The notes beneath the pieces are model-generated. The model was not told where the DNA came from and made no database searches. It was given only the letters and a program-made list of their open reading frames with translations. The position numbers were made by a program, and so were the translations under genes. Shown here in pieces: positions 10,009 to 18,076 of a DNA stretch of 64,000 nt. Position 1 is the stretch's first letter; each line of letters starts with the position of its first letter. Source of the stretch: Streptomyces erythrochromogenes (lineage in GTDB: Bacteria > Actinomycetota > Actinomycetes > Streptomycetales > Streptomycetaceae). Location of the stretch: the NCBI RefSeq assembly GCF_036170895.1, contig NZ_CP108036.1, forward strand, positions 6,793,501-6,857,500, written 5' to 3'.

Positions 10009-10212
10009 GGCCGTCCCCCTGGGTCATCCCCGCAGCCGCGGGGCGCTTGCCATCAGTGTTCCCCCACGACAGCCGCTTCGCAGGGATTTCCCGGCAGCTG
10101 TCCTCATGGATTGATGACGCATCACTCGTGCGGGCGGTTCAGGCCAACTCCCCTGTCATTTCGGATGGTTCGCGGGTGGCCCGGGCGGACTAGGCCGAAT
10201 GGGCGAATCGGG

Positions 10213-10833
10213 TCAGGCGGCGGGCGCGGCCAGCGACGGCGGGACCGGCGCCGTCGCGGGGGTGAGCCGGTGGGTCAGCACGGGCAGGAGTTCGGACACC
10301 GGATGCGGCCGGTACGCGGCGATCCCGGGCGGGGCCGGGGCCAGGGGCACCAGCAGGTCCTCGCCGGCGGGCAGTCCGGCGGCGGCGTCCGCGCCCACCG
10401 CCCCGTGCAGCCACAGCGTCAGCATGTAGAGCTCCGGTACGGAGAGCAGCCGGGGCTGGTAGCTGGTGCCGAGCAGCTCGGCCTGGCGCAGGGCGCGCTC
10501 GGTGGCCGCGACGTAGGGGCCCTCGAAGAAATGGGAGAAGGTCCAGCCGTCGGGCGTCAGCCGCGTGTCGGCCGCCGCGACGTGGCGGTCCCCGCTGCGG
10601 ATCAGGAACCGCCAGCCGACGAGCCGGGTGCGGGGCGGCCGGCCGGCGGACGCGAGGTCCGAGAGGTTCAGCCGGTCCAGGACGTGGACCGGAAGGGGGA
10701 GTTCGGCGGTCAGCGGCCCCTGGATGGCGCGCAGGGCCGGAGTGTGCGCCTCGTGGACGGCGGTGGGGGAACCGAGTGCCGCGAGGACGCTGCGCAGGGC
10801 GGGTGCGGGAGCCGGGGGGACATGCAGCGGCAT
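10213..10833 (-). CDS. Conserved hypothetical protein
   Basis: A 206-residue protein with no domain I recognise. Start ATG 10833 has GAGAGG at about 9 nt spacing; the reading frame is open further upstream but with non-coding-like composition. Visible features are a Pro/Ala-rich N-terminus, a central stretch RLVGWRFLIRSGDRHVAAADTRL and SHFFEGPYVAATERALRQAELL, and a hydrophobic Pro-rich C-terminus; no signal peptide or membrane helix is evident. It converges on nothing nearby and appears monocistronic. A TATAAA-containing promoter candidate lies on the minus strand near 10963-10968. Confidence 0.6.
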   Translation of the reverse strand: MPLHVPPAPAPALRSVLAALGSPTAVHEAHTPALRAIQGPLTAELPLPVHVLDRLNLSDLASAGRPPRTRLVGWRFLIRSGDRHVAAADTRLTPDGWTFSHFFEGPYVAATERALRQAELLGTSYQPRLLSVPELYMLTLWLHGAVGADAAAGLPAGEDLLVPLAPAPPGIAAYRPHPVSELLPVLTHRLTPATAPVPPSLAAPAA

Positions 10834-11328
10834 GGTGGGTCGCCTCTCACTTGGGAGACCTGTGGAACGGGGGCAGGTGCGGGACGGCGCTGTCGCATTC
10901 TGGGGCCAGAGGGGGGCCGAGGGGCAATGGCCGCGCGCCAACTCTCTGCCTCGTTTGCGGAGTTTATACGACATGTGTTCACGCAGTGTTTCGGCTAGCC
11001 GTCCCGCCTATTGCCGACAAGGCGCTTACCGGTCCCGCTGACATGGCATTCATGCCGGATGCGCGCGAACGTGCCGCGCTGACCTCGGAGGTTACCGGAA
11101 GGGGGCTCGGCTGGAAAGCACCTGTTTTCAGGAGCGGGCAAATGTCAAGATGAATTTGCATGAGGCGACTTGCCAGGTGAATGTGCCGAAGCGCCCTTCG
11201 GCCAACCCGGCGCGCGCTCCTCGCCACGCACGCCCCCTCCGCGTTATGGATCACGATGCCGGGGCATCATCGACCGTAACGCGCGCCTGGGTGCCCCGGG
11301 CCAGGCCCACTCGAGGAGGGACGCTTCG
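10834..11328. other. 495-base gene-free divergent intergenic region
   Basis: No supportable gene. It separates the minus-strand hypothetical gene from the plus-strand glutamate-cysteine-ligase-type gene. GC content is visibly lower in 10960-11160 than in the genes around it. A near-perfect dyad GATGCC-GG-GGCATC sits at 11255-11268, about 60 bases before the downstream ATG, and may be an operator. A TATAAA hexamer on the minus strand near 10963-10968 may serve the hypothetical gene. Confidence 0.5.
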
Positions 11329-12861
11329 ATGGGGGAGAAGGTCGTGGCGGGCGGATTCGACCTGTCCGATCGGCAGCGGTATCGAAGGAAACTCCACGAG
11401 TGTCTGGAGGGACTGGAGCGACTTCTGGCGGAGAAGAGGTTCGATCGCCCCAAGAACATGATGGGGCTGGAGATCGAGTTGAATCTCGCGGGAACCGACG
11501 GGTTGCCGCGAATGGTGAATGCCCAGGTGCTGGAGCGGATTGCCAGTCCTGATTTCCAGACCGAACTGGGAATGTTCAACCTGGAGGTGAACGTTCTGCC
11601 GCACCGGCTCGGCGGCCGGGTATTCGACCAACTCGCCGAGGAACTCAGCGCGGGGCTGGGATACGCCCACCGGCAGGCCGCGGAGATCGACGCCGGAGTC
11701 GTGATGATCGGCATCCTGCCGACGATCTCCCGCACGGACCTGGTCACCGCGAACCTCTCGGCGGTGGACCGCTACTCCCTGCTGAACGAGCAGATCCTGA
11801 TGATGCGCGGGGAGGACTTCACGCTCGACATCGACGGCGTCGAGCGGCTGATCTGGACCTCCGGGTCCATCGTGCCTGAGGCCGCCTGCACCTCCGTACA
11901 GCTGCACCTGCAGGTGACGCCGGCCCGGTTCTCGGCCGTGTGGAACGCGGCGCAGGCGGCGACCGCGGCGCAGATAGCCGTCGGCGCCAACTCGCCCTTC
12001 CTGTTCGGGCGGGAGCTGTGGCGGGAGTCGCGGCCGCCGCTGTTCACGCAGGCCACCGACACCCGGCCGCCGGAACTCCAGGCGCAGGGAGTGCGGCCGC
12101 GCACCTGGTTCGGCGAGCGGTGGGTGGACTCGGCGTACGAGCTCTTCGCCGAGAACGTCCGCTACTTCCCCTCCCTGCTGCCGATATGCGACGAGGAGGA
12201 GCCCCTGCGGGTGCTGGCCGAGGGCGGGGTGCCGAGCCTGCAGGAGCTGGTCCTGCACAACGGCACCGTCTACCGCTGGAACCGGCCCGTGTACGGGGTG
12301 GCGGACGGGGTGCCGCACCTGAGGGTGGAGAACCGGGTGCTGCCGGCCGGGCCGACGGTCACCGACGTCGTCGCCAACGCCGCCTTCTACTACGGACTCG
12401 TACGCACCCTCGCGGACGAGCCGCGCCCGGTGTGGACCCGGCTGCCCTTCGCCGAGGCGGAGGCGAACTTCGACGCCGCCTGCCGGTACGGGATCGAAGC
12501 CCGGCTGCGGTGGCCGCGCCGGGGCCGGGCCGGCGGCCTCGTCAGCGTGCCGGCGGTACGGCTGGTCCTGGACGAGCTGCTGCCGATGGCGGCGGCGGGC
12601 CTGGACGCCTGGGGCATCGAGCCCGCGGACCGGGACCACTACCTCGGCATCATCGAGGAGCGCTGCCGGCGGCGGGTGAACGGTGCGACGTGGCAGGTGG
12701 ACACCTACCACCGGGCCCTGGCGGCGGGGCTGGAGCGGGACGAGGCGCTGGCCGCGACCACCCGGCGCTACAGCGAGCTCATGCACAAGGGCGACCCCGT
12801 GCACACCTGGCCCGTGGGGCTGACGGAGGAGGTGGGCGCGGCGGTGCCGGTCGTGCGCTGA
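11329..12861 (+). CDS. Glutamate-cysteine ligase family protein (GCS2-like)
   Basis: A 510-residue ATP-dependent carboxylate-amine ligase-type enzyme. The hallmark is MGLEIELNL near residue 45, the acidic ATP/Mg motif of the GCS2 superfamily, followed by ELGMFNLEVNVLPH and TSVQLHLQV. It is longer than YbdK-type GCS2 proteins (about 370 residues) and belongs to the larger actinobacterial group whose substrates are undefined; mycothiol producers do not need glutathione synthesis, so a gamma-glutamyl ligation of another amine is more likely. ATG 11329 has GAGGAGGG at 8 nt spacing. It is monocistronic, followed by a CPBP membrane protein 111 bases downstream. Confidence 0.85.
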   Translation: MGEKVVAGGFDLSDRQRYRRKLHECLEGLERLLAEKRFDRPKNMMGLEIELNLAGTDGLPRMVNAQVLERIASPDFQTELGMFNLEVNVLPHRLGGRVFDQLAEELSAGLGYAHRQAAEIDAGVVMIGILPTISRTDLVTANLSAVDRYSLLNEQILMMRGEDFTLDIDGVERLIWTSGSIVPEAACTSVQLHLQVTPARFSAVWNAAQAATAAQIAVGANSPFLFGRELWRESRPPLFTQATDTRPPELQAQGVRPRTWFGERWVDSAYELFAENVRYFPSLLPICDEEEPLRVLAEGGVPSLQELVLHNGTVYRWNRPVYGVADGVPHLRVENRVLPAGPTVTDVVANAAFYYGLVRTLADEPRPVWTRLPFAEAEANFDAACRYGIEARLRWPRRGRAGGLVSVPAVRLVLDELLPMAAAGLDAWGIEPADRDHYLGIIEERCRRRVNGATWQVDTYHRALAAGLERDEALAATTRRYSELMHKGDPVHTWPVGLTEEVGAAVPVVR

Positions 12862-12972
12862 GGCGGCGCGCCGGGCCCGGCCCTCTCCTGCGACCCTCCC
12901 TCGGTGATCCCCCGTCCGGCCGACGAGGCAGTATGGGGTGGTCGCAACGGGATGGCAGGACGGGAGTCGGGC

Positions 12973-13773
12973 GTGCGGGCTGAGCCGGAGCCGGTGTTCG
13001 TGGAGCTGGGCGAGGAGGGGCGTCGGGACCTCCTGCGCACCGAGACCCTGCTCGTCCTGGCCTTGTCGCTGGGGGCGAGCGGGGTCTCGGCGCTGATCAG
13101 CTTCATCGGCTCGCTGACCAAGCCGGGCGGGCTGAAGGACCAGGCCGCCACGCTCAACGGCTCCTACGCCCCCGGCCGGCCCTGGCTGGACCTGGCCTGG
13201 CAGCTGTTCGGCATCGCGAGCGCGCTGGTCCCCGTACTGCTGGTGGCGCACTTCCTGACGCGCGAGGGCGCCCCCGGGCTGCGGGTGCTGGGCTTCGACC
13301 TCACCCGGCCCCTGCAGGACCTGGGCCGGGGCGTCCTCGTCGCGGCCGGGATCGGGAGCGCCGGGCTGGCCTTCTACCTGGGGTCACGGGCCGCCGGCTT
13401 CAACCTCACGGTGGTGCCGGAGGCCCTGCCCGACGTGTGGTGGAAGTTCCCCGTGCTGATCCTCTCCGCGATCCAGAACTCCGTGGTGGAGGAGGTCATC
13501 GTCCTGGCCTACCTGCTGCGCAGGCTCGACCAGCTCGGCTGGTCGCCGATGGCGGCGCTGGCGGCCAGTGCGGTGCTGCGCGGCTCCTACCACCTCTACC
13601 AGGGCATCGGCGGGTTCATCGGCAACATGGTGATGGGCGTCGTCTTCGTGCTGGCCTACCGCCGCTGGGGACGGGTCGGACCTCTTGTGGTGGCCCACGC
13701 GCTGCTCGACATCGTCGCCTTCGGCGGGTACGCCCTGCTCGCGGGCAAGGTGGGCTGGCTGCCGACGCCGTGA
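12973..13773 (+). CDS. CPBP family intramembrane metalloprotease-like protein
   Basis: A roughly 266-residue multi-pass membrane protein of the CPBP (Abi/CAAX protease 2) family. Motif 1 is VVEEVIVLAYLLRRL with Glu173-Glu174, motif 2 includes SYHLYQGIGGF, and motif 3 is VVAHALLDI; these normally supply the metal or catalytic residues. The arginine usual in EExxxR is replaced by Leu178, as in other actinobacterial members with EEVIV. The start is uncertain: GTG 12973 has GGGAG 6-7 nt upstream, while ATG 12952 and GTG 12904 extend it. About eight hydrophobic segments follow a short acidic N-terminus. Substrates are unknown. Confidence 0.82.
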   Translation: MRAEPEPVFVELGEEGRRDLLRTETLLVLALSLGASGVSALISFIGSLTKPGGLKDQAATLNGSYAPGRPWLDLAWQLFGIASALVPVLLVAHFLTREGAPGLRVLGFDLTRPLQDLGRGVLVAAGIGSAGLAFYLGSRAAGFNLTVVPEALPDVWWKFPVLILSAIQNSVVEEVIVLAYLLRRLDQLGWSPMAALAASAVLRGSYHLYQGIGGFIGNMVMGVVFVLAYRRWGRVGPLVVAHALLDIVAFGGYALLAGKVGWLPTP

Positions 13774-13857
13774 CGCGGCGGCGCACCCGATCGGCCCCGC
13801 AGGGCGGGGCCGCGGGCCGCTGCGGTGCGACGCTGGGGGAGTGAGGAGGCGCGCACG

Positions 13858-14574
13858 GTGGCTGTCATGGACTCCCTGGTGTCGTTCGCCCCGTTCTTCG
13901 TGCCCGTGATCAGCGGCCTGGTGGGCGGGGCCAGCCTCCTCCTCCGGGACCGCCGAGAGGCGCGCAGCGCCGACCACAAGTACCGCAAGCGGCTGGAGAA
14001 GGCCCAGCTGGAGGTCCAGTTCATCACCGGCTGGATCCAGGCCAAGGAACTGGTTCCGGCCGACGGCCCGGACCCCGATCCGGCGCCGGGGCGCTGGTTG
14101 GACGACTGCTACGCGTCGGTGCGCCGGGCCCAGGACGACGCGGGCGGCCACCAGCGGACGGGTCCCGTCTCGCTGCGGCGCCTGCTGCTGCTGGGCGAGG
14201 TGGCGGGCCCGGCGAGGAGCGTGCGGGTCGCGTACTGGATCTCCCTCGCCCTGTTCAACCTGGCGCTCGCGTGGTGGGTGAACGCGCTCGTTTCCGGCGT
14301 ACCCGGCTTCATGCACGAGGAGGGCGTCCCGGAGTCCGAGGAAATCGGCTCCTACCTCCTGACGGCGTTCGTCCTCTTCGTGGTGTCGGCCGTCCTGTGG
14401 CTGTGGACCGTGCGGCTGGGGCGGGCCGAGCCGGGACAGGTCTACCGCAAGCGCATCGACTCGGACGCCTGGGAGGAGAACGAGCGCAAGCGGCGTGCTG
14501 CGGCGCGCGCGAGGGCGGAGGCGAAGGAGGGGGCCAAGGCGGCCCGCGGGGAGCGGGACGGGCCGGCGGGCTGA
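13858..14574 (+). CDS. Hypothetical membrane protein
   Basis: A 238-residue protein from GTG 13858, which has a perfect GAGGAGG at 13843-13849. It has an N-terminal hydrophobic anchor (FAPFFVPVISGLVGGASLLL), a charged cytoplasmic segment RDRREARSADHKYRKRLEKAQLE, two further transmembrane helices near residues 125-145 and 170-190, and a strongly charged Arg/Lys/Glu/Ala tail that is probably helical. No family recognised. It lies 84 bases after the CPBP gene in the same direction and could share its transcript. Confidence 0.7.
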   Translation: MAVMDSLVSFAPFFVPVISGLVGGASLLLRDRREARSADHKYRKRLEKAQLEVQFITGWIQAKELVPADGPDPDPAPGRWLDDCYASVRRAQDDAGGHQRTGPVSLRRLLLLGEVAGPARSVRVAYWISLALFNLALAWWVNALVSGVPGFMHEEGVPESEEIGSYLLTAFVLFVVSAVLWLWTVRLGRAEPGQVYRKRIDSDAWEENERKRRAAARARAEAKEGAKAARGERDGPAG

Positions 14575-14631
14575 CCCGGCTCCGCCGCCCGCGCCCCGTG
14601 CCGGCACTGCCTGCTCACCCCTGACGTCCGG

Positions 14632-15453
14632 TCACGGGGCGGTGAGGAGCTCGCCGTCGACGACGGTGACGGCGTGGCCGGTCAGCAGGGTGCGGTCGCC
14701 CGCCAGGGTCACCCGTACGAGCCCCTGCCGGGCGCCGCCCTGGAGGCCGGTCAGTTCGGCGCGGCCCAGGCGCTGCGCCCAGAACGGGGCGAGCGCGGTG
14801 TGGGCGCTGCCCGTGACCGGGTCCTCGTCGATCCCGAAGGCCGGGAAGAAGCCCCGGGAGACGAAGTCGTACCCGAGGGAGGGGTCCTCGGCGGGGGCGG
14901 TGACGATCACCCCCCGCTTGGCGAAGGCGCGCAGGGCGGCGTGGTCCGGCTCCAGCTCGCGGACGGTCTTCTCGTCGGCGAGTTCGATGACGAGGTCGCC
15001 GATGTGCGCGGCGGTGTCGTGGACGGAGAGGATCGGCACCCCGCCGAGCGCGTGGTCCACGGCGGGCGGCGCCGGGACCGGGGTCAGTGACGACGTCGGG
15101 AAGTCCATCGTGATCGTGCCGTCCGCAGCGGTCTCGGCGGTGAGGACGCCGCAGCGGGCGGTGAAGCGGATCAGCCCCTCGGCGAGTCCGCCGGTGGCCA
15201 GCACGTGCGCCGTGGCGAGGGTGGCGTGGCCGCACATGTCGACCTCGGCGGCCGGGGTGAACCAGCGCAGCGCCCAGTCGGCGTCCCCGCCGGGCGGCAG
15301 GGGGTGGGCGAAGGCGGTCTCGGAGAGGTTCACCTCGGACGCCACCTGCTGCAGCCAGGCGTCCGGGGGGAACCCGCCCTCGAGGAGCAGGACTCCGGCG
15401 GGGTTTCCGTGGAAGGGGCGGTCGGTGAAGGCGTCGACGATTCGGATGCGCAT
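14632..15453 (-). CDS. PhzF family isomerase-like protein
   Basis: A 273-residue protein with the two-lobed diaminopimelate-epimerase-like fold of the PhzF family. It starts MRIRIVDAFTDRPFHGNPAGV, the conserved opening, and has the catalytic-type Glu45 in NLSETAF, DMCGHATLATAHVL, and RGFFPAFGIDEDPVTGSAHTALAPFW. In phenazine producers PhzF isomerises dihydro-hydroxyanthranilate; no phenazine genes are here, so the substrate is unknown and the family name should not be read as phenazine synthesis. It is divergently transcribed from the PadR regulator across a 180-base intergenic region containing that regulator's likely operators. Confidence 0.9.
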   Translation of the reverse strand: MRIRIVDAFTDRPFHGNPAGVLLLEGGFPPDAWLQQVASEVNLSETAFAHPLPPGGDADWALRWFTPAAEVDMCGHATLATAHVLATGGLAEGLIRFTARCGVLTAETAADGTITMDFPTSSLTPVPAPPAVDHALGGVPILSVHDTAAHIGDLVIELADEKTVRELEPDHAALRAFAKRGVIVTAPAEDPSLGYDFVSRGFFPAFGIDEDPVTGSAHTALAPFWAQRLGRAELTGLQGGARQGLVRVTLAGDRTLLTGHAVTVVDGELLTAP

Positions 15454-15541
15454 GGACCGACGTTAGGACGGTTCCTTGATCGTCGACAAAGGCCAATCCG
15501 GGGTGACTGGCCTCCTCCGAGACTGTTCGGTGAATAGTTTC

Positions 15542-15580
15542 CGATATATCGTTGACGGATCGCGATCGCTCATCGATAGT
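15542..15580 (+). promoter_or_regulatory. padR promoter with two palindromes
   Basis: CGATATATCG (15542-15551) is a perfect palindrome abutting TTGACG (-35, 15552-15557); GATCGCGATC (15558-15567) is a second perfect palindrome inside the 17-base spacer; GATAGT (15575-15580) is the -10. The AT-rich core is out of character with the genome and fits a PadR-type operator, making negative autoregulation likely. Confidence 0.7.
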
Positions 15581-15633
15581 GGATGCATCGGAGAACCGAT
15601 GAACGGACACGAAGTGGCGAAAGGAGCGCAGGC

Positions 15634-16257
15634 ATGCGTTCACACGGACAGCACGGACAGCACGGCCACGGGCACGAGCACGGACGGGGCCACGGCCACT
15701 GCGGGCCGGACCGTCGGGAGGGATTCCAGGGATTCCGCGCGGCCTTCGGCCCCTTCGGGCCGCCCTTCGGCGCGGGGCCCTTCGGCGGCCGCGGCGGCCG
15801 CGGGGGACCGCGGGGACGGGCCCGGCGCGGAGACGTGCGCGCCTCGATCCTGGCGCTGCTCGCGGACCGGCCGATGCACGGCTACGAGATGATCCAGGAG
15901 ATCGGCGAGCGCAGCGGCGGGGCCTGGAAGCCCAGCCCGGGCTCGGTCTACCCGACCCTGAGCCTGCTGGAGGACGAGGGGCTCATCAGCAGCGAGAGCG
16001 GGGGCGGCAAGAAGCTGTTCACGCTCACCGAGGCCGGCCGTGCCGAGGCCGAGTCGGGGCCGGACGCCCCCTGGCAGGACGCCGGGCGGGGCTTCGACTT
16101 CGAGGCGATGCACGAGGTCCGGCAGGCCGGCGCCGGCCTGATGGAGGCCTTCGGGCAGGTCTTCAGGACCGGCTCGCCCGAGCAGCGGCAGAAGGCGCTC
16201 GCGGTCCTCAATGACGCCCGCAAGAAGCTCTACCTGATCCTGGCCGACGAGGACTGA
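15634..16257 (+). CDS. PadR family transcriptional regulator with His-rich N-terminus
   Basis: A 207-residue regulator. The first 24 residues contain eight His and one Cys (HGQHGQHGHGHEHGRGHGHC), then a Gly/Phe/Pro/Arg-rich linker to about 65, then a PadR winged helix with ILALLADRPMHGYEMIQEI and KPSPGSVYPTLSLLEDEGLI, and a C-terminal helix for dimerisation. ATG 15634 has AAAGGAG at 7-8 nt spacing. PadR proteins usually repress adjacent exporter or stress genes; the divergent partner here is the PhzF-like gene. The His cluster could bind nickel, zinc or copper, which is an inference. Two palindromes overlap its promoter. Confidence 0.88.
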   Translation: MRSHGQHGQHGHGHEHGRGHGHCGPDRREGFQGFRAAFGPFGPPFGAGPFGGRGGRGGPRGRARRGDVRASILALLADRPMHGYEMIQEIGERSGGAWKPSPGSVYPTLSLLEDEGLISSESGGGKKLFTLTEAGRAEAESGPDAPWQDAGRGFDFEAMHEVRQAGAGLMEAFGQVFRTGSPEQRQKALAVLNDARKKLYLILADED

Positions 16258-16293
16258 GCCCGGCCGGCCGGCCCGCCCGTACGGCGGCGGCGA

Positions 16294-16318
16294 GCCCCGC
16301 GACATCTCGTCGCGGGGC
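16294..16318 (+). terminator. Terminator between padR and SRPBCC gene
   Basis: GCCCCGCGAC and GTCGCGGGGC pair perfectly over 10 bp around an ATCTC loop, between two convergent genes. Confidence 0.8.
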
Positions 16319-16354
16319 GCGCCGCCCTCCGTGCGCCGGTGGCTGCGGGCCGGG

Positions 16355-16783
16355 TCAGGCGACCAGGCCGGCGAGCTTGCGCAGCGACTCGTTCAGGGCG
16401 GCGGTGGCCGAGTCCTTCAGCTTGCCCGCCATCAGCGAGACGGCGGCCCCGGTGAACTCGCCGTCGATGCGGACGGTGGTGGCCCCGCCGTCCGGCGTCA
16501 GGGTGTAGCGGGTGAGGACGGCGACACCCATCGGGCCCTTGCCGGTGATGGCGAAGAGGCGTTCGTCCTCCAGCTCCGAGACGGTCCAGACGACCTCGGC
16601 CGGGAATCCCATCATCTTCATGTTCTCGGCGAAGGTCGATCCGACCGCCAGGGTCTGCGGACCGCCCTGCGGGAAGTTCGTGTGGGTCATGCTCCACTGC
16701 CCGTACGCGTCCCAGTCCGTCAGCTGGGACCAGAGCTGCGCGGCGGACGCCTCGATGCGTGATTCCGCGGTGACTTCAGCCAT
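16355..16783 (-). CDS. SRPBCC (START-like) family protein
   Basis: A 142-residue single-domain protein of the polyketide cyclase/START-like fold: N-terminal strand AEVTAESRIEASAAQLWSQL followed by DWDAYGQWSMT, the long central sheet with YTLTPDGGATTVRIDGEF, and the amphipathic C-terminal helix ATAALNESLRKLAGLV. These proteins bind hydrophobic ligands. Nothing in the neighbourhood fixes the ligand. It is convergent with padR and divergent from the EamA exporter at 16954, from which it is separated by 170 bases. Confidence 0.85.
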   Translation of the reverse strand: MAEVTAESRIEASAAQLWSQLTDWDAYGQWSMTHTNFPQGGPQTLAVGSTFAENMKMMGFPAEVVWTVSELEDERLFAITGKGPMGVAVLTRYTLTPDGGATTVRIDGEFTGAAVSLMAGKLKDSATAALNESLRKLAGLVA

Positions 16784-16918
16784 GCGACCACCCCTTCTCG
16801 TCGGGTACGTGCGCGGAAGGTAGCCCCGGCGGCGGAAACATTCAATACTGACGACCTGTCAGATCCGGTGGGGGCGGGCGGGCGTGATCTCAGGTCTGTC
16901 TCAACAGGTGTCACCGCA

Positions 16919-16953
16919 GTGACGCTCCTGACCGGCCCTGTCATGATGGCCGG
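16919..16953 (+). promoter_or_regulatory. Probable leaderless promoter of EamA gene
   Basis: GTGACG (16919-16924) and CATGAT (16942-16947) are 17 bases apart, and ATG 16954 follows the -10 by 6 bases. No ribosome binding site is present. Confidence 0.6.
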
Positions 16954-17916
16954 ATGCAAGCGTCAGGGAAAAACGCCGGACTGGGCCTCGCCCTCGTCTC
17001 GGCGTTCGCGTTCGGTGGTTCCGGAGTGGCTGCGAAGCCGCTGATCGAGGCGGGTCTCGACCCCCTCCACATGGTCTGGCTCAGGGTGGCCGGCGCGGCA
17101 CTCGTGCTGTCCCCGCTGGCCTGGCGCCACCGCGACCTCCTCCTGCGCAGGCCCGCGCTGCTCGCCGGCTTCGGCCTGGTCGCCGTCGCGGGCGTGCAGG
17201 CCTTCTACTTCGCCTCCCTGTCCCGGATCCCGGTCGGCGTGGCCCTGCTGCTGGAGTACCTGGGCCCCGCGCTGCTGCTCGGCTACATCCGTTTCGTGCA
17301 GCGCAAGCCCGTGACGCGCGGGGCCGCCGCCGGTGCGGCCGTGGCCGTCGTCGGCCTGGCCTGCGTGGTCGAGATCTGGGCCGGGCTGAGCCTGGACCTG
17401 CTCGGTGTGCTCTTCGGTCTCGCCGCGGCCTGCTGCCAGGCCTTCTACTTCGTCTTCGCCGACCAGGGCGCCGACGGCGAGGACGCCCCCGACCCGCTCG
17501 GGGTGATCGCCTACGGGATGCTCATCGGCGCGCTGGTGATGACGGTGATCGCCCGGCCGTGGGAGATCGACTGGCAGGTACTGGGAGGGGACGCCTCCGT
17601 CGGCGGCACGATGGTGCCCGCGCCAGTGCTGCTCGGCTGGGTCGTGCTCGTCGCGACCGTCTTCGCCTATGTGACCGGCGTGGTCTCGGTGCGCAGGCTC
17701 TCGCCCCAGGTCGCGGGCGTGGTGGCCTTCCTGGAGGCCGTCGTCGCCACCGTGCTGGCCTGGATCCTGCTCGGCGAGTACCTCTCGACCTGGCAGATCG
17801 TCGGCGGAGCCCTGGTGCTGGGCGGTGCCTTCATCGCACAGTCCTCCCGGCCGACCCCGCAGCCCGCGGCCGAACCGGTCCCGGCGGACCGCGAACCCGC
17901 GAAAGCCCCGCTGTAG
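16954..17916 (+). CDS. EamA/DMT family transporter
   Basis: A 320-residue integral membrane protein with ten predicted helices arranged as two EamA repeats. The first repeat includes FGGSGVAAKPLIEAGLDPLHMVWLRVAGAALVL and SRIPVGVALLLEYLGP; the second ends in VVAFLEAVVATVLAWILLGE, the typical EamA tail, and a Pro-rich cytoplasmic end. Family members export amino acids, metabolites or drugs; the substrate here is not evident. The start lies 6 nt behind a CATGAT -10. Its stop codon overlaps the -10 of the uORF preceding a second EamA gene, so the two exporters are adjacent but independently promoted. Confidence 0.88.
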   Translation: MQASGKNAGLGLALVSAFAFGGSGVAAKPLIEAGLDPLHMVWLRVAGAALVLSPLAWRHRDLLLRRPALLAGFGLVAVAGVQAFYFASLSRIPVGVALLLEYLGPALLLGYIRFVQRKPVTRGAAAGAAVAVVGLACVVEIWAGLSLDLLGVLFGLAAACCQAFYFVFADQGADGEDAPDPLGVIAYGMLIGALVMTVIARPWEIDWQVLGGDASVGGTMVPAPVLLGWVVLVATVFAYVTGVVSVRRLSPQVAGVVAFLEAVVATVLAWILLGEYLSTWQIVGGALVLGGAFIAQSSRPTPQPAAEPVPADREPAKAPL

Positions 17917-17919
17917 GGT
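17914..17919 (+). promoter_or_regulatory. -10 (TAGGGT) of the uORF transcript
   Basis: TAGGGT overlaps the stop codon of the upstream EamA gene and lies 7 bases before ATG 17927, with no Shine-Dalgarno, the same spacing seen at several other starts in the window. Confidence 0.6.
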
Positions 17920-17926
17920 GGCGGGC

Positions 17927-17962
17927 ATGCATTCGACCGTGCTTCCGCCTCCCGCGTCCTAG
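17927..17962 (+). CDS. 11-residue leader peptide (uORF) with Pro-Pro-Pro
   Basis: ATG CAT TCG ACC GTG CTT... encodes MHSTVLPPPAS followed by TAG at 17960-17962. It is probably translated from a leaderless RNA, since TAGGGT sits 7 bases upstream and there is no ribosome site. Three consecutive prolines are the classic context for ribosome pausing relieved by EF-P. The stop codon touches the first base of a long structured hairpin, so a stalled or terminating ribosome would directly affect folding. I interpret it as a regulatory leader for the EamA gene at 18077; expression is inferred, not shown. Confidence 0.55.
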   Translation: MHSTVLPPPAS

Positions 17963-18026
17963 CGGGCGGCGCCCCCACGACGACGACCCGGCCCGGGGAG
18001 TACCCGGGCGGGTCGGTGCTGCCCGC
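17962..18026 (+). promoter_or_regulatory. Two-tier leader hairpin before EamA gene
   Basis: Outer arms GCGGGCGGCGCC (17962-17973) and GGTGCTGCCCGC (18015-18026) pair over 12 positions including two G-U. Inner arms GACCCG-g-CCCGGG (17985-17997) and CCCGGGCGGGTC (18003-18014) pair over 12 bp with one bulged G and a GAGTA loop. An 11-base one-sided internal loop joins the tiers. The directly preceding uORF suggests ribosome-controlled attenuation or translation control. Confidence 0.65.
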
Positions 18027-18076
18027 GAAGCGATGACCCGATCCACTCATCCTTCACGCACGCGCGGAGAACACAC

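Noticed and set aside
10834..11328. Possible small genes in the 495-base gap
   Set aside because: Short frames there have no ribosome site and irregular third-position composition.
15542..15567. Insertion-sequence end from the palindromic AT-rich segment
   Set aside because: No transposase, no matching inverted end and no target duplication; it is better explained as a PadR operator.
17962..18026. Known riboswitch class such as SAM or T-box for the EamA leader
   Set aside because: None of the conserved core sequences of those classes is visible; only the stems are.
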